This document shows, piece by piece, positions 43,341 to 51,421 of a stretch of 64,000 nucleotides of DNA. The stretch comes from Catellatospora sp. KI3 (GTDB taxonomy: Bacteria; Actinomycetota; Actinomycetes; Mycobacteriales; Micromonosporaceae): contig NZ_JASAMB010000025.1 in assembly GCF_029948125.1 (NCBI RefSeq), positions 42,533 to 106,532 of the forward strand, given 5' to 3'. Made by a program: the position numbers and the translations under genes. How positions within the stretch are numbered: the stretch's first letter is position 1; each line of letters opens with the position of its first letter. The notes beneath the pieces are model-generated. The model had not been told where the DNA came from and did not search any database. It worked only from the letters and a program-made list of their open reading frames with translations.

Positions 43341-44869
43341 CGGGGCACCCGGATGCTGATCGGGGTGGGCGGGACGCCCTTCTGCACGGCGGTGTCCAGG
43401 TGCCCGTTGATGAAGTCGTCCTCGCTGACCCATACCGTGTAGCCCCACGGGTTGTAGATCTGCAGCATGCCGCCGTCGTGGCCGACGATCATCATCTGGT
43501 GGTCGGGCGTCCAGTCGTCGCTCACCGACACCGGCACCGGCAGTCCGTTGTCGACGGCCTTCTCGACCTCCGTGAGCGCGTCGCGGCGGGCGTCGGTGTC
43601 GCCGAGCTTGACGTCGTGGTAGTCGATGCCGGTGTGCGCCCCGATCTCCTCGTCGGCGACGGTGGTGGACTGCCAGTCGGCCATGCCGTCGACGCCGAAC
43701 CCCTTCTGGAAGATGTTGCGGCCGCCGTCGTAGACGCGCTGCTGCTCCTCGCGCAGCCGGGCCGCGAACGCGTCGGGGTTGTCGAACGCCGGGTCGCCGG
43801 GGTGGCCGCCGGTGGTCAGCCGCAGCGCGTAGAGCGGGTCGACCTGGGCGCGGGCGGTGACGGTGGACGAGGCGACGCAGGTCGGGAACTGGCCCTGGGT
43901 CCACTCCTTGCCGTCGTACACGGTGGAGGTGTGCGCGCCCTGGACCGGGTTGGCGCTGGTGTCCAGCGGGGCCAGGTGCCGGTCCAGCCAGGCGGGGTCG
44001 TCGCCGTGGGCGTGGATCTGCTGGTCGAACGCGGCGATGTCGCCGACGCTGTGCCCGGCGGCCAGCGCCTTGAGCAGGTACGCCCGCTCGTACGGCGACT
44101 TGGCCCCGGCCAGCAGCGCCAGCAGCGCCGCCCGGTCGGCCTCGCTGAGCGCGTCGAGCCGCTGCCGGGCCCGGTCGGCGGCGGCCGCGGTGAGGATCAC
44201 GCCGTGGAACTCGTCGCCGCCCGCGTTGGCGATCATCAGCTCGTCCAGCGCCCGCAGCGGCGAGGCGCCCAGCCTGGCCAGGCGCGCTTGGCTGGTCAGG
44301 TCGTTGAGGGTGCGGGCGACCCGGTCGGCGCTGTCGCGGGCGGCCGTATGGGCGTGCACCCGGGCGCCGACGCCGTCCATCGCGGTGCGGTGGGCCGCGC
44401 GCATGACGTCGCCGTCGTAGTCGAAGAAGCCGTCGATGTCGGCGACCCGGGCGCGGGCGTCGCGCAGCTGCTCCACGCCCCGGGTGTCCTCGCGGGCCGC
44501 GTCGACCATGGCGCCCGCGTGCGCGGTGAGCACGTCGGCGGCGTCGCCGAGCACGTCGACGATGCGCTTCAGCTCGGCCTCCAGGGCCTTCATGCCGTCG
44601 GCGGCGGGCACCGACATCTGCCCCACCACGGCCGCGTCCAGCTTGCGCGAGGCCAGGGTGTGCGTCTGCACCGCCTGGGCGTCGACGCGCTTGGCGTATT
44701 CGCGCAGCCGGTCGGCGAGGTTGGCGGCGATGCCGTAGAACTCGGTCAGGTGCGGCGCGGACAGCCCGCCGTCGATGCCGTGCAGCAGGCTGCCGGTGCC
44801 CCAGTAGCCGTAGGAGCCGTCGATGTCGCGCTTGGCCTCGATGAGCCTGCTCAGGTGGTAGGCGCCCAT
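43337..44869 (-). CDS. Large helical protein with C-terminal calpain/papain-like peptidase domain (possible type VII effector)
   Basis: This 510-aa protein has residues ~1-215 that are helical and Ala/Asp/Arg-rich with no signal peptide, resembling LXG/ESX-associated N-terminal modules. Residues ~310-505 form a cysteine-peptidase-like domain with candidate triad Cys331 in QGQFPTCVASS, His457 in DHQMMIVGHDGG and Asn473 in IYNPWGYTVW. The NPWG motif and order Cys-His-Asn recall calpain and papain folds. The ATG overlaps the small upstream gene by one base (TGATG). Secretion through an ESX system and toxicity are inference. Confidence 0.75.
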   Translation of the reverse strand: MGAYHLSRLIEAKRDIDGSYGYWGTGSLLHGIDGGLSAPHLTEFYGIAANLADRLREYAKRVDAQAVQTHTLASRKLDAAVVGQMSVPAADGMKALEAELKRIVDVLGDAADVLTAHAGAMVDAAREDTRGVEQLRDARARVADIDGFFDYDGDVMRAAHRTAMDGVGARVHAHTAARDSADRVARTLNDLTSQARLARLGASPLRALDELMIANAGGDEFHGVILTAAAADRARQRLDALSEADRAALLALLAGAKSPYERAYLLKALAAGHSVGDIAAFDQQIHAHGDDPAWLDRHLAPLDTSANPVQGAHTSTVYDGKEWTQGQFPTCVASSTVTARAQVDPLYALRLTTGGHPGDPAFDNPDAFAARLREEQQRVYDGGRNIFQKGFGVDGMADWQSTTVADEEIGAHTGIDYHDVKLGDTDARRDALTEVEKAVDNGLPVPVSVSDDWTPDHQMMIVGHDGGMLQIYNPWGYTVWVSEDDFINGHLDTAVQKGVPPTPISIRVPR

Positions 44870-45159
44870 CAGCGCGTCCTGACGGTGGCGTTCTTGTCCG
44901 CGTCGTCGTACGCCTGCGCGGCGGTGGCCAGGCCGTGCACGATGTCGCCGCAGGCGTCGGCGGTGCAGGTCAGCTCGGTCGACCAGGTCCGCAGGAACTC
45001 CTCCAGCGCCTCGGGGACCTTGGCCACGGCGTAGACGTAGTCGTCGAGCACCACCGGCAGCTCCTCGCGGCCGAGGTGGGACGCTTCGTCGCGCAGTGCG
45101 GTGGACACGTCGCGGAACCCGTCCGCGACCTGCCGCATGGCGGCGGTGTCGGCATGCAT
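44869..45159 (-). CDS. WXG100/ESX-like small helical protein
   Basis: This 96-aa predicted helical hairpin reads MRQVADGFRDVSTALRDEAS, then EALEEFLRTWSTELTCTADA and DIVHGLATAAQAYDDADKNA. Size, all-helical composition, the central FLRTWSTEL and a C-terminal YDDAD fit ESX-type partners, although a classic WXG turn is not present. TAGCCT lies 6 bases before the ATG (leaderless type). It is the first gene of a three-gene coupled cassette and would be the secretion partner of the next protein. Confidence 0.75.
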   Translation of the reverse strand: MHADTAAMRQVADGFRDVSTALRDEASHLGREELPVVLDDYVYAVAKVPEALEEFLRTWSTELTCTADACGDIVHGLATAAQAYDDADKNATVRTR

Positions 45160-45165
45160 GCGGGC

Positions 45166-45190
45166 AGGCTAGCAGCGATCGATGATCGCT
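45166..45190 (-). promoter_or_regulatory. Promoter and 17-bp palindrome of the effector cassette
   Basis: TAGCCT (45171-45166, minus strand) is the -10 element. AGCGATC-GAT-GATCGCT at 45174-45190 is a perfect 7-bp inverted repeat just upstream of it, where a regulator would cover the promoter. Confidence 0.45.
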
Positions 45191-45270
45191 TCTGTCCCGT
45201 GTGGACTGCGGCCGGTCGGCCGCTCAGTCGGGGCTCGGCCCCGGCCGGGCCGGGCCCAGGCGGGCTCGGC

Positions 45271-45549
45271 TCAGGCGTCGGCGGAGGGCTCCACGACGCT
45301 GCCCTGGCGCAGCGCGGGCGGCTCGCCCCGGCCCGCCGCCGGCCACGCGTAGAACTGCCCGTCGGCCAGGTACAGGTCGAGCTGCAGGCCGACGGAGGGG
45401 TCGTCGGGCAGGTCGATGCTGACCGAGAAGCACTGGTGCGGCTGGTCGTCCATGACGATGGCCAGCCGCTTGTTGCCGTCGTAGTCGGCGACGGTGCTGG
45501 CGTGGCCGTTGTATACGAATCGCCGGTTAATCAGGCCGTCTGAGGGCAT
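45271..45549 (-). CDS. Small hypothetical protein
   Basis: This 92-aa soluble beta-rich protein is not recognised. It contains RRFVYNGHASTVADYDGNKR, IVMDDQPHQCFSVSIDLPDD and QLDLYLADGQFYAWPA. GGAGGATC gives a good ribosome site for ATG 45549. It ends 111 bases ahead of the effector cassette on the same strand, so a loose functional link is possible. The 240 bp upstream hold no gene. Confidence 0.7.
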   Translation of the reverse strand: MPSDGLINRRFVYNGHASTVADYDGNKRLAIVMDDQPHQCFSVSIDLPDDPSVGLQLDLYLADGQFYAWPAAGRGEPPALRQGSVVEPSADA

Positions 45550-45791
45550 CTGATCCTCCGTTCTGCCGGGTGCGCTCGGTGCGTACGAGAGTCGCCCGCC
45601 GGGCACGGTGGAGACCTCGCGGATTGCATCCCACCATGCCCGCGCGGTTTCCGCACGACGGGGCGCCTCATCCGAGTTCGGCTCGCGTGTCGGTGTGTCC
45701 CGGCCTGTCGGGTTTCTCGTGCGATACCGGGCTAACCGTCCGTTACTGTGAAAAGCTGGTCGACAGTGGGCGATCCGGTGGAGGCGTTTCG

Positions 45792-46241
45792 ATGTTCGTC
45801 GTGCCTGAATCAGTACGTGACCTGGCCAAACTCATCGCACGGCTCGGGCTGGGCATCGTCTTCTTCGCCCACGGCTGGCAGAAGTTCTTCGACCTCGGCA
45901 TCCCGAAGGTCACCGCTGGTTTCCGGGCCATGGGCATCCCGCTGCCCGGCCTGTCCGCCTGGCTCGCCGCGACCGTGGAGCTGGTCGGCGGCGCGCTGCT
46001 GGTCCTGGGCCTGCTCACGCCGATCGTGGGCCTGCTGCTGGCCGTCGACATGCTCGGGGCGTACCTGACCGTGCACATCGGCCACGGCCTGTTCGTCGAC
46101 AAAGGCGGCGCCGAGCTGGTCATCGCCCTGGGCGTGGGCGCCCTGCTGCTGGCCGCCGTCGGCGCGGGCCGCTACAGCCTCGACCACCTCCTGTCCCACC
46201 GCCGCACCCAGGAGGCGGACGGGCCGGTGCGTCGCTACTGA
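45792..46241 (+). CDS. DoxX-family membrane protein
   Basis: This 149-aa protein with four membrane spans has the family start [20 protein letters not shown] followed by [20 protein letters not shown] and [16 protein letters not shown]. Relatives include DoxX/DoxD subunits and mycobacterial proteins tied to redox-stress complexes. GGAGG is 8 bases before the ATG. It ends 28 bases before the RNase HI gene, which has its own promoter. Confidence 0.9.
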   Translation: MFVVPESVRDLAKLIARLGLGIVFFAHGWQKFFDLGIPKVTAGFRAMGIPLPGLSAWLAATVELVGGALLVLGLLTPIVGLLLAVDMLGAYLTVHIGHGLFVDKGGAELVIALGVGALLLAAVGAGRYSLDHLLSHRRTQEADGPVRRY

Positions 46242-46256
46242 CCCGGCCCCACCCGG

Positions 46257-46262
46257 TAGGTT
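46257..46262 (+). promoter_or_regulatory. -10 hexamer TAGGTT for leaderless rnhA
   Basis: TAGGTT is followed by 7 bases and ATG 46270, with no ribosome site. It supports this ATG over an upstream TTG. Confidence 0.45.
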
Positions 46263-46269
46263 GCCCGGT

Positions 46270-46728
46270 ATGGCAGACCCGGCCGACAACCTGGTGGAGA
46301 TCTACACCGACGGCGCGTGCAGCGGCAACCCCGGCCCCGGCGGCTGGGGCGCCATCCTGCGCTACCGCGGCCACGAGCGCGAGCTGTGCGGCGGCGAGGC
46401 CGAGCAGACCACCAACAACCGGATGGAGCTGATGGCCGCCATCCAGGCCCTGGAGGCGCTCAAGCGGCCGGTGGCGGTGCGCCTGCACACCGACAGCAGC
46501 TACCTGCGCAACGGGATCACGTCCTGGCTGGCCGGGTGGCGGCGCAACGGCTGGCTGACCAGCGACCGCAAGCCGGTCAAGAACGCCGACCTGTGGCAGC
46601 GGCTGTCCGAGGCGGCCGCCCGGCACACCATCGAGTGGCGCTGGGTGAAGGGGCACGCGGGCGACCCCGGCAACGAACGCGCCGACGCCCTGGCGAACAA
46701 GGGCATGGCCCAGGCCCGCGGGCGCTAG
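46270..46728 (+). CDS. rnhA: Ribonuclease HI
   Basis: This 152-aa enzyme cleaves the RNA strand of RNA/DNA hybrids. The four acidic catalytic residues are in place: Asp14 in [11 protein letters not shown], Glu53 in RMELMAA, Asp75 in HTDSSYL and Asp in NERADALAN; the catalytic His is in [11 protein letters not shown]. The length is standard. It converges with the next gene so tightly that both stop codons share the four bases CTAG. Confidence 0.95.
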   Translation: MADPADNLVEIYTDGACSGNPGPGGWGAILRYRGHERELCGGEAEQTTNNRMELMAAIQALEALKRPVAVRLHTDSSYLRNGITSWLAGWRRNGWLTSDRKPVKNADLWQRLSEAAARHTIEWRWVKGHAGDPGNERADALANKGMAQARGR

Positions 46729-47324
46729 CCGACGCGGGCGGCGTACCCCGGATAGGTGACCACGAAGCCGTCCCCGTCGACGGTCAGCTCGGCGCTGAAC
46801 GTGCCCGAGGTGAACCGGATCTTCTCCGGCGAGACCACGCTGTACGTGTGCTCCACCGGGATGACCTGCAGCGACGGCACCCGTACCCAGGCCACCGCCA
46901 CGGTGTGGGCGGTGCCCGGCGCCGCCCCGAGCAGGTTCAGCCGCCGGATCGGCAGCGTGTTGGTCAGCGCCGTGCACTCCAGGTCCACGTCGTACGCGTC
47001 GGCGAGCCGGTCCGCGTCCACGATGCCCGGCAGCGACGCCGAGCCGAACCGGCCCTGCTCGCTGGTGACCACCCGCCAGCCGCGGTCGGAGCGCTCCAGT
47101 CTGACCTCGCGCTGCCAGCCCGCGCCCTCGGACTCCACGGTCAGGGTGTCGGTGGCGAACCCCGCCCCGGTGGCCAGCTCGTAGCGGCAGGAGTGGGCGA
47201 CCGGCTCGGCCGCCACCGCCTGCCCGTGCGCGAACAGTCGGTCCGGACGCAGGTCGACCAGGGCGATGTCGGCTCCGACCTCGACCATCCGGTCCCACAG
47301 CAGTGCACGCGGCATCGGCCTCAT
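46725..47324 (-). CDS. Putative glycolipid-binding domain protein (PF06475-like)
   Basis: This 199-aa soluble protein matches the putative glycolipid-binding family: [20 protein letters not shown], then [27 protein letters not shown] and the long beta-rich C-terminal half ([20 protein letters not shown]). The biochemical role is not proven in this group. The initiator is ATG 47324 with no ribosome site; TTAACC upstream may be part of the promoter. Its stop overlaps that of rnhA. Confidence 0.8.
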   Translation of the reverse strand: MRPMPRALLWDRMVEVGADIALVDLRPDRLFAHGQAVAAEPVAHSCRYELATGAGFATDTLTVESEGAGWQREVRLERSDRGWRVVTSEQGRFGSASLPGIVDADRLADAYDVDLECTALTNTLPIRRLNLLGAAPGTAHTVAVAWVRVPSLQVIPVEHTYSVVSPEKIRFTSGTFSAELTVDGDGFVVTYPGYAARVG

Positions 47325-47338
47325 GCCCTGAGGTTAAT

Positions 47339-47392
47339 GAAAGGTAGGGCCCCTTCTTATCGTTTTGCGAGGTAGAAGGGCCCCTTCTTAAC
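47339..47392 (-). repeat. Family-1 palindromic element (copy E)
   Basis: This reverse-orientation copy has arms AGGTAGGGCCCCTTC and GAAGGGCCCCTTCTTAAC. It lies in the divergent gap between the glycolipid-binding-like gene and the DUF402 gene. Confidence 0.9.
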
Positions 47393-47476
47393 GGCGCCGG
47401 GCGGGGCGCCGGGCGCGGCGCGGTGGGGGCGGTGGGCGGGGCGGGGGGTGGTGGGTGGTGGTGCGATCATGGCGGG

Positions 47477-47977
47477 ATGGGGCAGGGGGCGGGTGAACCG
47501 CTGGTGGTCGGGGACGAGGTACTGGTCCGGCTGGTCAAGCAGGGCCGCGAGAAGATCAGCTATCCGGCGCGGGTGCTCGCTGACGACGGCGTGCACCTGG
47601 TGGTGCGGGCGCCGTTCGCCGGGGACGGGCCGCGCGACTTCGGCTTCGTCAGCTTCGACCCGGGCGACGTCTTCACCGAGCACTACTGGCGCGACCGGTG
47701 GTACTCGGTCAAGGAGGTCGGCGGCCCGACCGGGCGGAAAGGCTGGTACTGCGACGTCACCCGGCCGGCCGAGTGGGACGCCGCCGGCTTGGTCGTCGAG
47801 GACCTGGACCTGGACCTGTGGGTGTCGGCCGACCGGGCCCTGGTGCTGCGGCTCGACGAGGACGAGTTCGTCGCCAGCGGCATCGAGCAGCGCGACCCGA
47901 CCGCCGCCGCGCGGGCCCGGCAGGCGCTCGAGGAGCTGGTGGCACTGGCCGGCGACGGGTTCGCCGCACTCGGCTGA
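47477..47977 (+). CDS. DUF402 protein
   Basis: This 166-aa cytosolic protein has the DUF402 core LVVRAPFAGDGPRDFGFVSF, EHYWRDRWYSVKEV, GRKGWYCDVTRPAEWDAAGL and DLDLDLWVSADRALVLRLDEDEF. Characterised relatives are nucleoside di/triphosphatases and an RNA-binding phosphatase fold (FomD-like); the substrate here is unknown. ATG 47477 is chosen because GATCAT sits 6 bases upstream in the leaderless position. Confidence 0.88.
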   Translation: MGQGAGEPLVVGDEVLVRLVKQGREKISYPARVLADDGVHLVVRAPFAGDGPRDFGFVSFDPGDVFTEHYWRDRWYSVKEVGGPTGRKGWYCDVTRPAEWDAAGLVVEDLDLDLWVSADRALVLRLDEDEFVASGIEQRDPTAAARARQALEELVALAGDGFAALG

Positions 47978-47986
47978 GGGTGGCAC

Positions 47987-48012
47987 GGAACTTTTCCCGG
48001 AACCTGGGAACC
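47987..48012 (+). promoter_or_regulatory. Cluster of three GGAAC motifs upstream of a lipoprotein gene
   Basis: GGAAC recurs at roughly 8-12-base intervals just after the DUF402 stop. GGAAC is the usual -35 core of ECF sigma factors, so an envelope-stress promoter is possible, but a matching -10 is not obvious. Confidence 0.3.
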
Positions 48013-48041
48013 GAGGCGGCCCGCGCGCGGTCACAGCAGGC

Positions 48042-48914
48042 ATGAAGGCAACTCTTGCAGTCCGAGCGGTGCTCGCCTCGCTGCTCGTGCTCGGTGCCGC
48101 CGGCTGCGCCCAGGCCGCCGACGGCGCGAGCAAGGGCGACGGCGACCAGTTCACGTTCCCCGGCGGTGACACCGTCGCCCTGCGCGTCGAGTACGTCGGC
48201 GGTTTCGTCCCCCCGTCCTACCTGGCCAGCCGCGTTCCGATGCTCAGCGTCTACGCCGACGGCCGCGTCATCACCGAGGGCCCCGTGGTGATGATCTACC
48301 CGGGTCCGGCGCTGCCGAACCTCCAACTGCGCCGCATCTCCAGCGGCGACGTGCAGAAGCTGGTCGACCGCGCGGTCAAGGCGGGCGTGGGCGACAAGGC
48401 CGACCTGGGCCAGCCCGGGGTCACCGACATGCCCAACACCGTGATCACCGTGCACACCGCCGAGGGCGACAAGACGACCTCGGCGTACGCGCTGACCGAG
48501 GAGATCACCACCAACGGCCTGTCGGCCGACCAGGTCGCGGCGCGGCGCAAGCTGCTCGACCTGATCAAGGCGCTGACCGACCTGGAGACCACCCTCGGCA
48601 AGAGCGCGGTCAGCACCTCTGAGCCGTACCAGGCGAAGGTCGTCGCCGGTCTGGCCAGCACCTACCAGGCCAACGCCGACGCGGGCGCCCAGGCCGAGAT
48701 CGCCTGGCCCGGCCCGGCGCTGCCCGGCAAGCCGTTCACCGAGGGCATGGACCTGGGCTGCGTCGCCGCCTCCGGTGACCAGGCCGCCGCCGTGCTCACG
48801 GCCGCGGCCAAGGCCAACCAGCTGACGCCGTGGACCTCCGGCGGCAAGACGTACTCGGTCGCCATCCGGCCGCTGCTGCCGGACGAGGCCGACTGCGCCG
48901 CCCTGGCCTGGTGA
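48042..48914 (+). CDS. Predicted secreted lipoprotein, unknown function
   Basis: This 290-aa protein has an N-terminal signal with lipobox LGAAGC (lipidated Cys about residue 22). The mature part is alpha/beta with VALRVEYVGGFVPPSYLASR, a Ca-binding-like acidic pattern is absent, and two Cys (CVAASG and DCAALAW) near the end could pair. It resembles many uncharacterised actinomycete lipoproteins. It follows DUF402 by 64 bases with three GGAAC motifs in between. Confidence 0.82.
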   Translation: MKATLAVRAVLASLLVLGAAGCAQAADGASKGDGDQFTFPGGDTVALRVEYVGGFVPPSYLASRVPMLSVYADGRVITEGPVVMIYPGPALPNLQLRRISSGDVQKLVDRAVKAGVGDKADLGQPGVTDMPNTVITVHTAEGDKTTSAYALTEEITTNGLSADQVAARRKLLDLIKALTDLETTLGKSAVSTSEPYQAKVVAGLASTYQANADAGAQAEIAWPGPALPGKPFTEGMDLGCVAASGDQAAAVLTAAAKANQLTPWTSGGKTYSVAIRPLLPDEADCAALAW

Positions 48915-48951
48915 CCACCACCGGCCCGGTGACCAGCATCGGGTGAGTCTC

Positions 48952-49005
48952 ACGCCCGACCCGCGCCTCCCATCCCTCTGCCACGGGAGCGCGCGGGCCG
49001 GGCGT
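48952..49005. terminator. Imperfect stem-loop between convergent genes
   Basis: ACGCCCG, CCGCGC and CTCCC on the left pair with GGGAG, GCGCGG and CGGGCGT on the right, forming a long bulged stem between the lipoprotein and permease genes. Confidence 0.65.
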
Positions 49006-49011
49006 GCCCGT

Positions 49012-50298
49012 TCAGTTGCGGACGGCCCGCCGCTGGTAGAGCAGCGCTCCGAGGCCCATGGCCAGCGGCCACAGCAGGTACCAGCCGGTGGTCAGCGCCA
49101 GGGCCACCACCGCGACCAGCGCCACCATCGCGCTGCGGTGCGCCGCGGTGCCGCGCGGCAGCAGCTTGAGCGCCGAAGCGGTGCCCAGCGCGTACACGGC
49201 GACGAACGCGCCGGTGGCCAGCAGTACCAGCGGCTCGGCCCCGGTGCCGGTCACCGCGACGACCAGCATGGCCAGCGCGGACAGGCTCGCGGTGACGGCG
49301 AGGCTGCGCCGCGGCACATCCCCGGCGCGCGCACCCCGGGCGAGCCAGGCCGGCAGGGCCCCGTCGCGGCCCAGCGCCGCGCCGAGCTTGGCGGCGCTGG
49401 CGTAGTACGCGTTCATGGTGCCGAAGGTGAGCAGCAGCGCCGCCGCCGCGGCCAGCGCCCCGGCCGGTCCGCCCAGACCGATCTCCAGCAGCCGCGCCAG
49501 CGGCGCGCCGGTGCCCGCCTGCGGCCCGAGCACCAGGATGCCGACGCCCGCCACCGCCAGGTACAGCACGCCGACGACGCCCACCGCGACGCCCGCCGCC
49601 CGCGGCAGGTCCCGGCCCGGATTGCGGAAGTCCGCCGCCAGGTGCGTGATCGCCTCCCAGCCCGCGAAGCTCCACACCAGCAGCGCCGCGGCCGGGGCGA
49701 TGGCCAGCCAGCCGTGCGGGGCGAACGGGCGCAGGTTGGCGGTGTCCCCGTGCGGCGCGGCGGTGATCACGGCGGTGAGCAGCAGCGTCACCAGCAGCAC
49801 CGCGAGCACGAGCTGCACCCGCCCGGACACGGTCACCCCGAACAGGTTCGTGACGGTCACGGCGAGCATCAGCGCGGCGGCCGTGAGCAGCACGGTGCGC
49901 TGGCCGCCGCCGACGGCCGCCTCGACGTAGGCGCCCGCGAAGACCGCGGCGGCCGGGGCCCCGGCGGGCACCGCGAAGTAGAAGCACCAGCCCACGGCGG
50001 CCGCCGCGCGCGGCCCGAACGCGTTCCGGGTGTACGTGGAGACCCCGCCCGCATCCGGGAAGCGGGCGCCCAGCGCGGCGAAGGTGAGCGCCAGCGGCAC
50101 GGAGAGCAGCACCAGGCCCAGCCATGCCAGCAGCGAGGCGGGTCCGGCGGCCTGCACCGCGAGCGCGGGCAGCGCGATCACGCCGGTGCCCAGGACGGCG
50201 CCGACGTACAGCGCGGCGCCCTGGGGCAGGGTGAGCCGCCCGTGCGCGGGGGAGTGGTCGGCAGCGGTGTTGTCAGGTCGCTGCAGCGTTTCGGTCAT
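49012..50298 (-). CDS. APC-family amino acid permease
   Basis: This 428-aa transporter has about 12 membrane spans. The first reads GAALYVGAVLGTGVIALPAL, the standard APC TM1 with unwound Gly-rich substrate site; FAALGARFPDAGGVSTYTRN follows in TM3, and SFAGWEAITHLAADFRNPGR in TM6 marks the second unwound helix. Amino acid or amine substrates are expected. It diverges from a GlxA-type regulator, which likely controls it. ATG 50298 is preceded by GAGGG. Confidence 0.9.
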   Translation of the reverse strand: MTETLQRPDNTAADHSPAHGRLTLPQGAALYVGAVLGTGVIALPALAVQAAGPASLLAWLGLVLLSVPLALTFAALGARFPDAGGVSTYTRNAFGPRAAAAVGWCFYFAVPAGAPAAAVFAGAYVEAAVGGGQRTVLLTAAALMLAVTVTNLFGVTVSGRVQLVLAVLLVTLLLTAVITAAPHGDTANLRPFAPHGWLAIAPAAALLVWSFAGWEAITHLAADFRNPGRDLPRAAGVAVGVVGVLYLAVAGVGILVLGPQAGTGAPLARLLEIGLGGPAGALAAAAALLLTFGTMNAYYASAAKLGAALGRDGALPAWLARGARAGDVPRRSLAVTASLSALAMLVVAVTGTGAEPLVLLATGAFVAVYALGTASALKLLPRGTAAHRSAMVALVAVVALALTTGWYLLWPLAMGLGALLYQRRAVRN

Positions 50299-50356
50299 TA
50301 CTACACCCTCGGGTATGGCTGGTCGGCGCACCAGTGGCAGGAATGCCGTCGTGCGA

Positions 50357-50362
50357 TAGGAT
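50357..50362 (+). promoter_or_regulatory. -10 hexamer TAGGAT for leaderless GlxA regulator gene
   Basis: TAGGAT is followed by 6 bases and ATG 50369, with no ribosome site. Confidence 0.45.
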
Positions 50363-50368
50363 CCTGCC

Positions 50369-51364
50369 ATGGGGCCCGCCGCAGTCAAGAGGCACGTCGT
50401 CGCGGTGGCGATCACCGACGACCTGCCCGTGTTCGAGCTCGCCGTGCCGTGCGAGGTGTTCGGCGTCGACCGCCCCGACCTGGTCGACCCGTGGTACGAG
50501 CTGCGCCTGTGCGCCGCCGAACCCGGCCCGCTGCGGGTGCGCTCCGGCCTGCTCGTGCAGACCGCGTACACGTTGGACGACCTGGTCGCCGCCGACACCG
50601 TGCTGGTCCCCGCGTGCAACCGGGGCGTGCAGTGCGGCCCGCCTCCGGCCCTGGTCGAGGCGGTGCAGGCCGCGCACGCGCGGGGCGCCCGGATCGCCTC
50701 CATCTGCAGCGGCGCTTACGTGCTGGCCGAGGCCGGGCTGCTCGACGGCCGCCGGGCCACCACCCACTGGATGAACGCGCTCGACTTCGCCCACCGCTAC
50801 CCCCGGGTCAAGGTCGACCCCGAGGTGCTCTACGTGGACGAGGGCGAGGTGCTCACCTCGGCGGGCACCGGCTCGGCCATCGACCTGTGCCTGCACCTGG
50901 TCCGGCAGGACTTCGGCGCCGCCGTCGCCAACGAGGTGGCCCGCCGGATGGTCGTGCCGCCGCACCGCGAGGGCGGGCAGGCCCAGTTCGCCCAGCCGCT
51001 CGCGCGCGGCGAGGCGCGCTCGGAGATCGCCCCGGTACTGGGCTGGGCCCGCGACCGCCTCGACCAGCCGCTGACGGTGGCGCAGCTGGCCCGCCAGGCG
51101 CACCTGAGCCCGCGCACGTTCGCCCGGCGCTTCCGCGACAACCTCGGCGTCAGCCCGCTGCAGTGGCTGCTGGAGCAGCGCATCCGGCGGGCGCAGGAGC
51201 TGCTGGAGACCACGGACGAGCCGGTCGAGCGGATCGCCGCCCGGGTCGGCTTCGGCACCGCGGTCAACATGCGTACGCACTTCCGCAGGTTCACCTCGGT
51301 GCCGCCGCAGACATACCGCCAGGTGTTCCGCCGGGGGGTCGCCAGGACGGCCGCGTCTCGATAA
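50369..51364 (+). CDS. GlxA-family AraC regulator with DJ-1/PfpI-like domain
   Basis: This 331-aa protein has a DJ-1/PfpI sensor domain at ~8-190 with the nucleophile-elbow Cys in RIASICSGAYVLAEAGLL and ATTHWMNALDF. Two AraC helix-turn-helices occupy ~225-320 (TVAQLARQAHLSPRTFARRF and IAARVGFGTAVNMRTHFRRF). GlxA-type regulators often respond to amines, carnitine or betaine and control adjacent transport or catabolic genes. The divergent APC permease is the natural target. Confidence 0.93.
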   Translation: MGPAAVKRHVVAVAITDDLPVFELAVPCEVFGVDRPDLVDPWYELRLCAAEPGPLRVRSGLLVQTAYTLDDLVAADTVLVPACNRGVQCGPPPALVEAVQAAHARGARIASICSGAYVLAEAGLLDGRRATTHWMNALDFAHRYPRVKVDPEVLYVDEGEVLTSAGTGSAIDLCLHLVRQDFGAAVANEVARRMVVPPHREGGQAQFAQPLARGEARSEIAPVLGWARDRLDQPLTVAQLARQAHLSPRTFARRFRDNLGVSPLQWLLEQRIRRAQELLETTDEPVERIAARVGFGTAVNMRTHFRRFTSVPPQTYRQVFRRGVARTAASR

Positions 51365-51421
51365 GTAAACAACCTTTAGAGTTCGACAACCGGTCCGGTA
51401 CGGTCGGGCGTCCAGGCTCGC

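Noticed and set aside
43337..45159. Search for ESX secretion machinery beside the effector-like cassette
   Set aside because: No EccC-type ATPase, mycosin or membrane component is found in the window, so type VII export stays an inference.
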